Shown: positions 35,997-45,967, counted from the stretch's first letter. The stretch is DNA of 64,000 bases from Bordetella genomosp. 2 (GCF_002261345.1 NZ_NEVT01000006.1:620001-684000); one strand, 5' to 3'. Numbers and translations: made by a program. Notes: a model not told the origin generated them from the sequence alone.

Positions 35997-36923
35997 TTAT
36001 TTTAGTGCCGCGCCGGTTTCGTCGCCGATGCGCGGCTCGGCGGCCATGGAGACCTCCATGAGCCAGGCGCGGAAGGCCTGCAGGATGGGCAGGCTGGCCT
36101 TCTGCTCGGGATAGCACAAGTAATAGCCCTGGCGCGCGCGGATGGGCAGTTGCAGGGCCACCGCCAGGCGGCCGTCGCGCAGCTCTTCCTCGACCAGGCA
36201 GCGCGGGATGAGCGCGATGCCGAAGCCGGCCGCCGCGGCCTGCGACAGCAGCGAATATTGGTCGAAGCGCGTGCCTTCGAGGGCGCGCCGCGTATCGCAG
36301 CCGGCCTGCTCGAACCAGTCGCGCCACCCTTCCAGCGCCGAGGTATGGTGCAGCAGCGGATAGCGCAGCAGTTCTTCGGGCCGTTCGCACCCGTCCGCGA
36401 TCAGCCGCGGGCTGCACACCGGCACGACATCGCGTCCCACGATGTAGTCGGCGCCGCTGCCCGGCCAGATGCCGTCGCCGAAGCGCACCGCCGCATCCAG
36501 TTCGGGGGTGGAGAAATCGTAGCCTTGCCGGTGCGGCAGGAACTCGACGTGGATGTCCGGCCGCACCCGCATGAACGTGGCCAGGCGCGGGATCAGCCAG
36601 CGCGCGCCGAAGGTCGGCATGCAGGTCAGGTGCAAGGTCCCGCCCCGGCCCTGGTGGGCGATCAGTTCGACGGTAGCGGCTTCGATCTGGCCGAGGCCGG
36701 CCTGGATTTTCTTGAGATAGCTCTGGCCCGCCTCGGTGAGCACCAGGCCTTGCCTGATTCTCAGGAATAGTTCGACGCCGAGGAAGGCCTCCAGATGTTT
36801 CACTTGTTTACTGACCGCGCCCTGGGTCACGCAGAGCTCCTGGGCGGCCCGGGTAAAGCTGCTATGCCTCGCAGCCACTTCGAAAGCCTGGAGGTCGGTC
36901 AGGGACGGGCAGAATCGGCGCAT
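35997..36923 (-). CDS. LysR-family transcriptional regulator (GcvA-like)
   Basis: 308 residues. The winged helix-turn-helix is at 10-70 ([42 protein letters not shown]), of the GcvA/AmpR subtype. The effector domain begins about residue 95 ([20 protein letters not shown]). Frame and length are intact. It is divergent from a Bug-type binding-protein gene 150 bp away. By the usual LysR arrangement it probably regulates that gene and its own promoter. The effector is unknown. Confidence 0.88.
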   Translation of the reverse strand: MRRFCPSLTDLQAFEVAARHSSFTRAAQELCVTQGAVSKQVKHLEAFLGVELFLRIRQGLVLTEAGQSYLKKIQAGLGQIEAATVELIAHQGRGGTLHLTCMPTFGARWLIPRLATFMRVRPDIHVEFLPHRQGYDFSTPELDAAVRFGDGIWPGSGADYIVGRDVVPVCSPRLIADGCERPEELLRYPLLHHTSALEGWRDWFEQAGCDTRRALEGTRFDQYSLLSQAAAAGFGIALIPRCLVEEELRDGRLAVALQLPIRARQGYYLCYPEQKASLPILQAFRAWLMEVSMAAEPRIGDETGAALK

Positions 36924-37073
36924 GGGAGGACGCAGTCGTCGTAATTACTTACAACTCCTGGCATGAGAAAAAGGAATAGCTTACGGAGAATCTTTCGTTT
37001 GCGCAAATAGTTGCGGGCGCACAGAATCTTCAGGTTTGCTGTCCGCATACTCAACTTCCTACAGGGGGAATTC

Positions 37074-38054
37074 ATGCAACGTCGCCATGTCATCCTGGGC
37101 TTGACCCTCGCCGCGGCCCTGGCCGCTCCGCTGACCGCCGCCCAGGCGCAAGACGCCTATCCGACCAAGCCCATCCGCCTGGTGGTGCCCTTCCCGCCCG
37201 GCGGCACCACCGACATCGTCGGCCGCCTGTTCGCCGACAAGCTCGGCCAGGCGCTGGGCCAGACCGTGGTGGTCGAGAACAAGGCCGGCGCCGGCGGCTC
37301 GATCGGCAGCGCGCAGGTCGCCAGCAGCGAGCCCGACGGCTACACGCTGGGCATTGCCACCGTGAGCACGCACGGCATCAATCCCGCCATTTACCACAAC
37401 CTGCCGTTCGACGCGGAAAAAGACTTCACGCCGATCTCGAACCTGGCCGCCGTGCCCAACATCATGGTGATCAACCCCAAGGTGCCGGCCAAGAACATCA
37501 GCGAATTCATCGCGCTGGCCAAGAAAGAACCGGGCAAGCTGGCCTATGCGTCGGCTGGCAACGGTTCGGTGTCGCACATGATGGGCGAGCTGTTCAAGAT
37601 GGCGTCGGGCACCGACCTGATGCACGTGCCGTACCGCGGCGTGGGCCCGGCGCTCAATGATACGCTGGCCGGCCAGGTCGACGTGCTGTATGACAACCTG
37701 CCCTCGTCGCTGCCGCACGTGCAGGCGGGCAAGCTGGTGGCCATGGCCGTCGCCGCGCCCAAGCGCGTGGCCGCGCTGCCGAACGTTCCCACTTTCGCCG
37801 AAGCCGGCCTGGAAGCGGTGAATGATTCGTCGTGGTTCGGCCTGGTCGGGCCGGGCAATCTGCCCAAGCCGGTGGTCGACAAGCTGCATGCGGCCGTGGT
37901 CGAGGTCAGCGCCGACCCGGCCGTGGTGCAGCGCCTGGAAAGCCTGGGCGCCGCGCCTGTCGCCAATACGCCGGAAGAGTACGCCAAGCAGATCTCGGCC
38001 GAGATCGCCAAGAACAAGCGTATCGCCAAAGAAGCCAACGTGAAGATCGACTGA
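37074..38054 (+). CDS. Bug family tripartite tricarboxylate transporter substrate-binding protein
   Basis: 326-residue periplasmic binding protein of the Bug/TctC family, greatly expanded in Bordetella. A cleavable signal (MQRRHVILGLTLAAALAAPLTAAQA) leads to the mature start QDAYPTKPIRLVVPFPPGGTTDIVGR, the Bug signature. VVENKAGAGGSIG and YRGVGPALNDTLAGQVDVLYDNLPSSLPHVQAG follow. Bug proteins bind carboxylates or other small anions. No membrane subunits (TctA/TctB) are adjacent, so it is an orphan receptor. AGGGGG lies 7 nt before ATG 37074. Confidence 0.9.
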   Translation: MQRRHVILGLTLAAALAAPLTAAQAQDAYPTKPIRLVVPFPPGGTTDIVGRLFADKLGQALGQTVVVENKAGAGGSIGSAQVASSEPDGYTLGIATVSTHGINPAIYHNLPFDAEKDFTPISNLAAVPNIMVINPKVPAKNISEFIALAKKEPGKLAYASAGNGSVSHMMGELFKMASGTDLMHVPYRGVGPALNDTLAGQVDVLYDNLPSSLPHVQAGKLVAMAVAAPKRVAALPNVPTFAEAGLEAVNDSSWFGLVGPGNLPKPVVDKLHAAVVEVSADPAVVQRLESLGAAPVANTPEEYAKQISAEIAKNKRIAKEANVKID

Positions 38055-38118
38055 TCGATCTGCGGCCCCGCCCGCCGGCAGGGCCGCCCTCCTCTTTTCG
38101 TAGCTGTATCGATTCCCC

Positions 38119-38988
38119 ATGCTGATCACCCGCCCCCTGTCGTATCGCCTGGCGCTGCCGGCCCGCTATCCGGAAGACGCCGGCGCCCTGGTGCTGGATT
38201 CCCCGCACAGCGGCACCACCTACCCGCCCGATTTCGCGCCTTCGGTACCGTTCGCCGCGCTGCGCACCGCCGAAGACACCTGGGTCGACGACTTGTGGGG
38301 CGACGCGGTCGACATGGGCGTGCCGCTCATCGCCGCCGCTTTTCCGCGCGCCTATATCGACGCCAATCGCTCGCCCGAAGAGATCGATCCGCAACTGCTC
38401 GCCGAACCCTGGCCGCAGCCGCTGCCGGAGTCGCCCAAGGTGCGCCTGGGCAAGGGCCTGATCTGGCGCATGCTGGACGATGGCACCCCGCTGTACGACC
38501 GCAAGCTGAGCCTGGACGAGGTGCGGCATCGCATCGAGGCCTGCTGGAAGCCCTACCACGCCGAGCTGGGCCGCCTGCTGGACCAGGCGCATGCCCGTCA
38601 CGGCCAGGTCTGGCACATCAATTGCCATTCGATGCCGAGCGTGGCCGGCGCCTACGCGACCGACAAGCCGGGGCTGGTGCATCCCGATTTCGTGCTGGGG
38701 GATCGCGACGGCACGACCAGCGACCCGGCCTTCCGCGAGTTCGTGGCCGCCTGGCTGCGCGAGCGCGGCTACGAGGTCAGCGTGAACGACCCCTACAAGG
38801 GCGTCGAACTGGTGCGCGCCTTCGGCCGCCCGACCGAAGGCAGGCACAGCCTGCAGATCGAAGTGAATCGCAAACTGTATATGGATGAAGTCTCGCTGCG
38901 CCCCTCGGAGGGCTACGGCAAGCTCAAGAACGACCTGCGCGGCCTGACCGCCGCCCTGCTCGACTGGACGCGCGCGCAAACGGCCTGA
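38119..38988 (+). CDS. N-formylglutamate amidohydrolase family protein
   Basis: 289 residues, zinc-dependent deformylase fold. Visible blocks are DSPHSGTTYPPDF (metal His), DTWVDDLWGDAVDMG, FPRAYIDANR, HINCHSMPS (catalytic region) and LQIEVNRKLYMDE. HutG-type enzymes release formate from N-formylglutamate in histidine degradation, but no other hut gene is near, so the substrate may differ. It follows the Bug gene by 64 bp in the same direction; a substrate-uptake plus hydrolase pairing is plausible. A strong terminator follows. Confidence 0.85.
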   Translation: MLITRPLSYRLALPARYPEDAGALVLDSPHSGTTYPPDFAPSVPFAALRTAEDTWVDDLWGDAVDMGVPLIAAAFPRAYIDANRSPEEIDPQLLAEPWPQPLPESPKVRLGKGLIWRMLDDGTPLYDRKLSLDEVRHRIEACWKPYHAELGRLLDQAHARHGQVWHINCHSMPSVAGAYATDKPGLVHPDFVLGDRDGTTSDPAFREFVAAWLRERGYEVSVNDPYKGVELVRAFGRPTEGRHSLQIEVNRKLYMDEVSLRPSEGYGKLKNDLRGLTAALLDWTRAQTA

Positions 38989-39040
38989 CGCCGGACGTGG
39001 GTGCGCACGTGGCCGGCGGCAACGCGCCGGTCCTCTCTGA

Positions 39041-39068
39041 CGCCTTGGCCTTGCCAAGGCGTTTTTTT
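39041..39068 (+). terminator. Intrinsic terminator after the amidohydrolase gene
   Basis: Perfect 9-bp stem CGCCTTGGC / GCCAAGGCG, 3-nt loop, then seven Ts. Confidence 0.9.
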
Positions 39069-39176
39069 CTGCCGCCATGACAGCGCGCCGCCATGTGGGG
39101 CGCCCCCTCCCGGCATCCGCAAGCCGCGCCCCGCCGATTCGTGTATAACTACGCGAACCTTGGAGGAGAAGCGACG

Positions 39177-40295
39177 ATGCAGATCGGTATACCGCGAGAA
39201 TCCCGCGAGGGCGAGACTCGTGTCGCAGCAACGCCGGAGACAGTCAAAAAATATATAGGCGCCAAGCATACGGTGGTGGTCGAGCGCGGCGCGGGACTGG
39301 CGGCGCGCTATCCCGACGATGCCTATGCCGCTGCCGGGGCCGCCCTGGGCAGCGCGCAGGAAGCGCTGGCTTGCGAACTGGTGCTCAAGGTACGCGCGCC
39401 CACGGCCGAGGAACTGCCGGCCATGAAACCGGGCACGGTCCTGGCCGGCATGCTCGACCCCTTCGACACCGACGGGCTGGCGGCGCTGGCGGCGGCCGGC
39501 CTCACGGCCTTCGCCCTCGAGGCCGCGCCGCGCATCACGCGGGCGCAGAGCCTGGACGTGCTCTCGTCGCAAGCCAACCTGGCCGGCTACAAGGCGGTGC
39601 TGCTGGCGGCCCATCACTACGGGCGCCTGTTCCCGATGATGATGACCGCCGCCGGCACGCTCAAGGCGGCCCGCGTGGTGGTGCTGGGCGCCGGCGTGGC
39701 GGGGCTGCAGGCCATCGCCACGGCCAAGCGGCTCGGCGCGGTGGTCGAGGCCTCGGATGTGCGCCCGGCCGCCAAGGAACAAGTCGAATCGCTGGGCGCC
39801 AAGTTCATCGATGTCCCGTTCGAGACCGACGAGGAACGCGAAATCGCCCAAGGCACGGGCGGCTATGCGCGCCCGATGCCGCCGGCCTGGATGGCGCGCC
39901 AGGCTGCCCTGGTCTCGGAGCGCTGCAAGCAGGCCGACATCGTCATCACCACCGCCCTGATTCCCGGCCGCCCGGCCCCCACGCTGCTGTCGGCGGAGAC
40001 CGTACAGGCCATGAAGCCCGGCTCGGTGGTGGTCGACCTGGCGGTCGAGCGCGGCGGCAATTGCCCGCTGTCCGAGAAAGGCCAGGTAGTCGAGAAGCAC
40101 GGCGTGACCCTGGTCGGCCTGGCCAACCTGCCGGCCCTGGTGCCGACCGACGCCTCGGCGCTGTACGCGCGCAACCTGCTCGATTTCCTCAAACTCATCA
40201 CCGATCCCGACGGCGCGCTGGCCATCAAGCGCGACGACGAGATCGTCGCGGCGTGCCTGGTGTGCGAAGGCGGCAGCGTCATCCGGAGGGCCTAG
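39177..40295 (+). CDS. pntAA: NAD(P) transhydrogenase subunit alpha part 1 (NAD-binding domain)
   Basis: Soluble NAD(H)-binding domain I of the proton-translocating transhydrogenase, 372 residues. The N-terminus MQIGIPRESREGETRVAATP is the family start. VVLGAGVAGLQAIATAKRLGA is the Rossmann loop and PLSEKGQVV lies near the end. In this lineage the alpha chain is split, and the membrane helices are in the next gene. GGAGGAG lies 9 nt before ATG 39177, which rules out the longer frame from 39093. Lies 2 bp ahead of pntAB. Confidence 0.94.
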   Translation: MQIGIPRESREGETRVAATPETVKKYIGAKHTVVVERGAGLAARYPDDAYAAAGAALGSAQEALACELVLKVRAPTAEELPAMKPGTVLAGMLDPFDTDGLAALAAAGLTAFALEAAPRITRAQSLDVLSSQANLAGYKAVLLAAHHYGRLFPMMMTAAGTLKAARVVVLGAGVAGLQAIATAKRLGAVVEASDVRPAAKEQVESLGAKFIDVPFETDEEREIAQGTGGYARPMPPAWMARQAALVSERCKQADIVITTALIPGRPAPTLLSAETVQAMKPGSVVVDLAVERGGNCPLSEKGQVVEKHGVTLVGLANLPALVPTDASALYARNLLDFLKLITDPDGALAIKRDDEIVAACLVCEGGSVIRRA

Positions 40296-40297
40296 CC

Positions 40298-40615
40298 ATG
40301 GAAGCCATCGATCCCACGCTCGTCAATCTGATCATCTTCGTGCTGGCCATCTACGTCGGCTACCACGTCGTGTGGAACGTCACGCCCGCGCTGCATACGC
40401 CCCTGATGGCCGTCACCAATGCGATCTCGGCCATCATCATCGTCGGCGCCATGCTCGCCGCGGCGCTGACCGAGGGCGGCCTGGCCCGCGGCATGGGCGT
40501 GGTGGCAGTGGCCCTGGCCGCGGTGAATGTGTTCGGCGGGTTCCTGGTGACGCGCCGCATGCTCGAGATGTTCAAGAAAAAGGACAAGAAGCCCGCCAAG
40601 GAGAGCAGCCAATGA
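40298..40615 (+). CDS. pntAB: NAD(P) transhydrogenase subunit alpha part 2
   Basis: 105-residue membrane part of the split alpha subunit. Three to four helices are present: LVNLIIFVLAIYVGYHVVW, LMAVTNAISAIIIVGAMLAAA and VVAVALAAVNVFGGFLV. The C-terminus is very basic (KKKDKKPAKESS). The conserved TPLMAVTNAISAIIIVG motif forms part of the proton channel. The gene follows pntAA closely and its stop overlaps the pntB start. Confidence 0.93.
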   Translation: MEAIDPTLVNLIIFVLAIYVGYHVVWNVTPALHTPLMAVTNAISAIIIVGAMLAAALTEGGLARGMGVVAVALAAVNVFGGFLVTRRMLEMFKKKDKKPAKESSQ

Positions 40616-42051
40616 TCTCGCTGAACGTGGTCACACTGCTGTACCTGGTGGCGTCGGTGTGCTTCATCCAGGCCCTCAAGGGCCTGTCGCACCCCACCAC
40701 GTCGCGCCTGGGCAACGCCTTCGGCATGGCCGGCATGGCCATCGCCGTGCTCACCACCGCCGCGCTCATCGTGCAACTCGCCCGCGCCGGGACGGCCGGT
40801 CCGGGCCTGGGCTGGGTGCTGCTCGGGCTGCTGGTGGGCGGCTCTATCGGCACCTTGATGGCCAAGCGCGTCGAAATGACCAAGATGCCGGAACTGGTGG
40901 CCTTCATGCACAGCATGATCGGCCTGGCGGCGGTGGCGATCGCCGTGGCGGTGGTGGCCGAGCCGCACGCGTTCGGCATCGCCGCGCCCGGCGCCGCCAT
41001 TCCGGTGGGCAACCGGCTCGAGCTCTTCATCGGCACCTTCGTCGGCGCCATCACCTTCTCGGGCTCGGTCATCGCGTTCGGCAAGCTGTCGGGCAAGTAC
41101 AAGTTCCGCCTGTTCCAGGGCGCGCCGGTGGCGTTTTCCGGCCAGCACCTGCTCAACCTGCTGCTGGCCCTGGCCATGCTAGGCTGCGGCTTCTGGTTCA
41201 TGGCCACCCAGGACTGGACGCCCTTCATCATCATGACCGCCATCGCCTTCGTGCTGGGCGTGCTGATCATCATCCCGATCGGCGGCGCCGACATGCCGGT
41301 GGTGGTTTCCATGCTCAACAGCTACTCGGGCTGGGCGGCGGCCGGCATCGGCTTCTCGCTGAACAACCCCATGCTGATCATCGCCGGCTCGCTGGTCGGT
41401 TCGTCGGGCGCGATCCTCTCCTACATCATGTGCAAGGCGATGAACCGCTCGTTCTTCAACGTGATCCTGGGCGGATTCGGCGGCCAGGGCGCGGCCGCCG
41501 CCGGCGCGGGCGACGGCCAGCAGCGCAGCGTCAAATCGGGCAGCCCGGACGACGCGGCCTTCCTCATGACCAACGCCGAGACGGTCACCATCGTGCCCGG
41601 CTACGGCCTGGCCGTGGCGCGCGCCCAGCACGCGCTGAAGGAGCTGGCCGAGAAGCTCGGCGAAAAAGGCGTGACGGTGAAGTACGCCATCCATCCAGTG
41701 GCCGGGCGCATGCCCGGCCACATGAACGTGCTACTGGCCGAGGCCGAGGTTCCGTACGACCAGGTGTTCGAAATGGAGGACATCAACGGCGAATTCGGCC
41801 AGACCGACGTGGTGCTGGTGCTGGGCGCCAACGACGTGGTCAACCCGGCCGCCAAGAACGACCCGTCCTCGCCCATCGCCGGCATGCCCATCCTGGAGGC
41901 CTACAAGGCGCGCACCGTCATCGTCAACAAGCGCTCGATGGCGGCTGGCTACGCCGGCCTGGACAACGAGCTGTTCTACATGGACCGCACCATGATGGTG
42001 TTCGGCGACGCCAAGAAAGTGCTCGAGGAGATGGTCAAGGCCGTCGAGTGA
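40612..42051 (+). CDS. pntB: NAD(P) transhydrogenase subunit beta
   Basis: 479-residue beta subunit containing most of the proton channel and the NADP(H)-binding domain III. Nine hydrophobic helices precede domain III (from about 310), with VPGYGLAVARAQHALKELAEKL, HPVAGRMPGHMNVLLAEAEVPYD, DVVLVLGANDVVNPAA and NKRSMAAGYAGLDNELF. Together with pntAA and pntAB it couples NADH to NADPH conversion to the proton gradient. It starts inside the pntAB stop (ATGA). A strong hairpin follows. Confidence 0.95.
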   Translation: MISLNVVTLLYLVASVCFIQALKGLSHPTTSRLGNAFGMAGMAIAVLTTAALIVQLARAGTAGPGLGWVLLGLLVGGSIGTLMAKRVEMTKMPELVAFMHSMIGLAAVAIAVAVVAEPHAFGIAAPGAAIPVGNRLELFIGTFVGAITFSGSVIAFGKLSGKYKFRLFQGAPVAFSGQHLLNLLLALAMLGCGFWFMATQDWTPFIIMTAIAFVLGVLIIIPIGGADMPVVVSMLNSYSGWAAAGIGFSLNNPMLIIAGSLVGSSGAILSYIMCKAMNRSFFNVILGGFGGQGAAAAGAGDGQQRSVKSGSPDDAAFLMTNAETVTIVPGYGLAVARAQHALKELAEKLGEKGVTVKYAIHPVAGRMPGHMNVLLAEAEVPYDQVFEMEDINGEFGQTDVVLVLGANDVVNPAAKNDPSSPIAGMPILEAYKARTVIVNKRSMAAGYAGLDNELFYMDRTMMVFGDAKKVLEEMVKAVE

Positions 42052-42066
42052 GCCACGCCGCGTCCC

Positions 42067-42109
42067 GCCGGCCATGCGCCTGCCCGCCCGGGCGAGGCGC
42101 ACGGCCGGG
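42067..42109. terminator. Strong hairpin between convergent pntB and glcF
   Basis: Stem built of CCGGCC/GGCCGG, TGCGCCT/AGGCGCA and GCCCG/CGGGC separated by small bulges. It has no T run on either side, so it may stabilise 3' ends rather than terminate by itself. Confidence 0.45.
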
Positions 42110-43333
42110 TTAGCGGCGCAGGCGCTCGTCCACGACTTCGATCCAGTGGCGCACCGGCGTGTCGGTGCCGCTTTGCAGGTGCGACACGCAGCCGATATTG
42201 GACGAGACGATCACCGGCGGCGCCTGCGGCGCGATGGCGGCCAGCTTGCGGTCGCGCAGCTCCAGCCCCATGGCGGGGTTGAGCACCGAATACGCCCCCG
42301 CCGATCCGCAGCACAAGTGCGCATCGGCGAATGGCTGCAAGTCGAAGCCCAGTTCGCCCAGCAGCCGCTCGCTCAGGGGGCGCAGGCCCTGCCAGTGCTG
42401 CAGGGTGCAAGGCGGGTGGAATGCCGCCCGGCCGCCCGGCGCCATGCGCTCGCGCAGCGCCTGGGCGTGCGGCGCGACCACTTCGGCCACATCCTTGACC
42501 AGCGCCACGATGCGCGCGGCGCGTTCGGCGTAGCGGGCGTCGTGACGCAGGTGATGGGCGTACTCCCTGACCATCGCGCCGCAGCCCGATGCGTTCATCA
42601 CGATGGCCTCGACGCCGCCCTGCTCCACCAGCGGCCACCATGCATCGATGTTGGCGCGCATCTGGTCGAGCGCCTGCGCCTGGGCATCGAGATGGAAATT
42701 CACGGCCCCGCAGCAACCGGCGCCAGGCGCCAGGCGCGCGCCGATGCCGATGGCATCCAGCACGCGGATGGTCGCCGCGTCGATGGTGGGCATCATGGCC
42801 GGCTGCACGCAACCGGCCAGCATCAGTACCTGGCGCGCATGGCGCGAGGGGTCTGGCAGCAGCCCGGGATTGCGCCATGCCGGCACTTTGCGCTTGAGCG
42901 CGGCCGGCAGCAGCCCGCGCACCATCTGCCCGGCCCGCATCGCCGGGCCGAACAGCGGTGAATTCAAGCCTTTGCGCAACAAGGCGCGGCGCAGGCGGTC
43001 GCCCCAGGGACGCCGCACTTTCTGGTCGACGACATGGCGGCCAATGTCGACCAGGTGCCCGTACTGCACACCGGACGGACAAGTCGTTTCGCAATTGCGG
43101 CAGGTCAGGCAGCGATCCAGGTGCTGCTGGGTCGCCAGCGTCGGCTCGGCGCCTTCCAGGACCTGCTTGATCAAATAGATGCGGCCACGCGGGCTGTCCA
43201 GTTCATCGCCCAATACCTGGTAGGTGGGACAGGTGGCAGTGCAGAACCCGCAGTGCACGCAGCGGCGCAGGATCGCGTCGGCCTCGCGGCCCATGTCGGT
43301 ATCGCGCGCCCAGGAGGCGAGATTGGTCTGCAT
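42110..43333 (-). CDS. glcF: Glycolate oxidase iron-sulfur subunit
   Basis: 407-residue subunit that passes electrons from the flavin subunits of glycolate oxidase to the respiratory chain. Two 4Fe-4S ferredoxin motifs, CVHCGFCTATCP and CLTCRNCETTCP, lie in the first 90 residues. The later CCG-type motifs GCCGAVNFH and HLCCGSAG are characteristic of the GlcF/GlpC/HdrB group. It is last in the order glcD-glcE-glcF on the minus strand, 6 bp after glcE. Confidence 0.94.
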   Translation of the reverse strand: MQTNLASWARDTDMGREADAILRRCVHCGFCTATCPTYQVLGDELDSPRGRIYLIKQVLEGAEPTLATQQHLDRCLTCRNCETTCPSGVQYGHLVDIGRHVVDQKVRRPWGDRLRRALLRKGLNSPLFGPAMRAGQMVRGLLPAALKRKVPAWRNPGLLPDPSRHARQVLMLAGCVQPAMMPTIDAATIRVLDAIGIGARLAPGAGCCGAVNFHLDAQAQALDQMRANIDAWWPLVEQGGVEAIVMNASGCGAMVREYAHHLRHDARYAERAARIVALVKDVAEVVAPHAQALRERMAPGGRAAFHPPCTLQHWQGLRPLSERLLGELGFDLQPFADAHLCCGSAGAYSVLNPAMGLELRDRKLAAIAPQAPPVIVSSNIGCVSHLQSGTDTPVRHWIEVVDERLRR

Positions 43334-43339
43334 GCTGCG

Positions 43340-44449
43340 CTATAGCTCCAACACAAGGCGGCCTGGGTTGAACAGCCCCGCCGGGTCCAGTTCCTGCTTG
43401 AGGCGCCGGGTGATCGCGGCCACGCCAGGCGCCAGAGGATGAAACACCCCGTCGGCGGGAATGGCCGCGCCGGCGGGCCGGAACAGCGTGGCGTGGCCGC
43501 CGAGGCGTTGCGCCGCGTCGCGCAGCGCCTGGGCATCGGCGGCCCCGCTCAGCCAACGCTGGCCACCGCCCCATTCCACCAGGACAGGCAGCCCGAAATC
43601 CTGCGCCGGCGCGGTCGGCGGCAGCGCCAATCGCCACAGCGGCAGGCCGCGATTGAAGAACGGGTGGGTCTGTTCGCGCAAGGAGGCCCACCACTGGCCG
43701 GCCTCGGCCGCTTCGAGCGCCCGCCCGCCGATGCGCGCCGCGGCGGCCCGCACTGCCGGCGGCGCCCCCGACAAGCGCACCGTCACATGGCCTTCATCGC
43801 CCTGCCCGGCGGCGCTCCAGCAGGTGGCCGAGACCGGCAGCGGCTGGCCGCGCCATTGGGCGAACAGCGCCAGCGCCTCGTCCTGGGTGGCCTCGAGCCG
43901 CAGGCTGCGTTCCTCGAACGGCCGGGGCAGCACCTTGAGCGAGACTTCCAGTATGGCGCCGAATATGCCATGCGAGCCGGCCAGCAGGCGCGAGACATCG
44001 TAGCCGGCCACGTTCTTCATGACTTCGCCGCCGAACGACAGGATGCGCCCCTGCGAGTCGAGCAGCCGCGCTCCCAGCACGAAGTCGCGCACCGCGCCGG
44101 CCGCCATGCGGCGCGGGCCGGCCAACCCGGCCGCGACACAGCCGCCGACGGTCGCACCGGCGCCGAAATGCGGCGGCTCGAAGGCCAGCATCTGGCCGTG
44201 CTCGGCCAGGGCGGCCTCCAGCGCCGACAGCGGCGTGCCGGCACGCGCGGTCACCACCAACTCGGACGGCTGATAGCTGACAATGCCGCTATAGGCGGTC
44301 ATGTCCAGCAGGCAATGCCCGTCCTGCGGGGTGACGGGACGATAATTGCCATAGAACGACTTGCTGCCGCCTCCCATGACGAACAGCGGCTTGTGGCCGG
44401 CACGCGCCGTCATGACCTGGTCGCACAACTCCGACAGGACGAATTCCAT
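43340..44449 (-). CDS. glcE: Glycolate oxidase FAD-binding subunit
   Basis: 369 residues, a shortened FAD-binding (PCMH-type) relative of GlcD that forms the GlcDEF complex. The flavin domain is visible as FGAGATVGGCVAAGLAGPRRMAAG and GEVMKNVAGYDVSRLLAGSHG. The C-terminus PAGLFNPGRLVLEL matches the end of VAO-type oxidases. It follows glcD with a 17-bp gap. Intact frame; the only damaged member of the trio is glcD. Confidence 0.93.
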   Translation of the reverse strand: MEFVLSELCDQVMTARAGHKPLFVMGGGSKSFYGNYRPVTPQDGHCLLDMTAYSGIVSYQPSELVVTARAGTPLSALEAALAEHGQMLAFEPPHFGAGATVGGCVAAGLAGPRRMAAGAVRDFVLGARLLDSQGRILSFGGEVMKNVAGYDVSRLLAGSHGIFGAILEVSLKVLPRPFEERSLRLEATQDEALALFAQWRGQPLPVSATCWSAAGQGDEGHVTVRLSGAPPAVRAAAARIGGRALEAAEAGQWWASLREQTHPFFNRGLPLWRLALPPTAPAQDFGLPVLVEWGGGQRWLSGAADAQALRDAAQRLGGHATLFRPAGAAIPADGVFHPLAPGVAAITRRLKQELDPAGLFNPGRLVLEL

Positions 44450-44466
44450 GCGCTTCGTCCCGGGGT

Positions 44467-45967
44467 CTAAAAGCGCGCCAGTTCGGGAAAGCTCAGTTCG
44501 CCGGCATGGACGTGCATCTTGCCGTATTCGGCGCAGCGTGCCAGCGTGGGGATCACCTTTTCGGGATTGAGCAGGCCGGGCGGGTCGAAGGCCCGTTTCA
44601 CGGCCACGAAAGCATCCAGCTCATCGCGCGAGAATTGCACACACATTTGATTTATCTTCTCCATACCCACGCCGTGTTCACCGGTCAGGGTGCCTCCCAC
44701 TTTGACGCACAGCTCCAGAATGGCGGCGCCGAATTTCTCCGCCCGCTCGACCTCGTCGGGCTTGTTTGAATCGAACAGGATGAGCGGATGCAGGTTGCCG
44801 TCGCCCGCATGGAACACGTTGGCGCAGCGCAAGCCGTATTCGTCTTCCATTTGCTCGATGGCGCCCAGCACGCGCGCCAGGTGGCGGCGCGGAATGGTGC
44901 CGTCCATGCAGTAATAGTCGGGCGATACGCGTCCCGCGGCCGGAAAGGCGTTCTTGCGGCCCGCCCAGAACGTCAGCCGCTCGGCCTCGTCGCGCGAGAC
45001 TTGCAGGCGCGTCGCGCCCGCCTTGCGGAACACCGCCTCCATGTGCTCGATCTCGTGCGCCACCTCTTCGGCGGTGCCATCCGACTCGCACAACAGGATC
45101 GCCTGCGCGGCCACGTCGTAGCCTGCGTTGACGAACGGCTCGACCATCTGCACGGCCTGGCGGTCCATCATTTCGAGCCCCGCCGGGATGATGCCGGCGG
45201 CAATGATGTCGGTGACCGCCTGCCCGGCCGCCTCGACGCTGGAAAAGCTCGCCATCACCACCCGCGCGCACGCCGGCTTGGGAATCAGCTTGACGGTGAC
45301 TTCAGTCACGATGCCCAGCATGCCTTCCGAGCCGATGAACAGCGCCAGCAGGTCCAGGCCCGGCGCATCCGGCGCCTCGGACCCCAGTTCGACCACATCG
45401 CCGTCGATGGTGACGACCCGCACGGCCAGCACGTTGTGCACGGTCAGCCCGTACTTGAGGCAATGCACGCCGCCCGAATTCTCGGCCACGTTGCCGCCTA
45501 TGGAACAGGCGATCTGGCTGGACGGATCGGGCGCGTAGTACAGCCCATGGGCGGCCGCCGCCTCGGAAATGGCCAGGTTGCGCACGCCGGGACCGACCAC
45601 CGCCACGCCGGCGGCGGGGTCGATGCGCTTGATGCGATTGAACTTGGCCAGGCCCATGAGCACGCCCTGCGAATGCGGCATGGCGCCCCCCCGACAAGCC
45701 GGTGCCGGCGCCGCGCGCCACCAGCGGCACGTTGAGCCGCTTGCACAAGCGCATGATCGCCACGACCTGCTCTTCGGTTTCCGGCAGCACCACCACGGGC
45801 GGCAGCGCGCGATACAGCGACAGGCCGTCGCACTCATAGGGACGGGTATCTTCTTCGCGGTGCAGCACGCAGTGCGCGGGCAGCACGCCCAGCAATGCGT
45901 CGACGACCCGGGGTGCGGAAAACGACTGCTCCTCGCGGCCGAGATGAGGTTCGACCAATGAATTCAT
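44467..45967 (-). pseudogene. glcD: Glycolate oxidase subunit GlcD, frameshifted
   Basis: Flavin-containing catalytic subunit of glycolate oxidase. The N-terminal 95 or so residues (MNSLVEPHLGREEQSFS...VPLVARGAGTGLSGG) are in one frame from ATG 45967. The rest (AMPHSQGVLMGLAKFNRIKRIDPAAG onward to SFPELARF) is in another. The break is at the seven-base C/G run 45686-45692: with six, the sequence reads LSGGAMPH as in other GlcD proteins. The long downstream frame retains SIGGNVAENSGG, GSEGMLG and GEHGVGMEK and would otherwise be normal. Unless the tract varies, glycolate oxidase is probably inactive. Confidence 0.8.
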
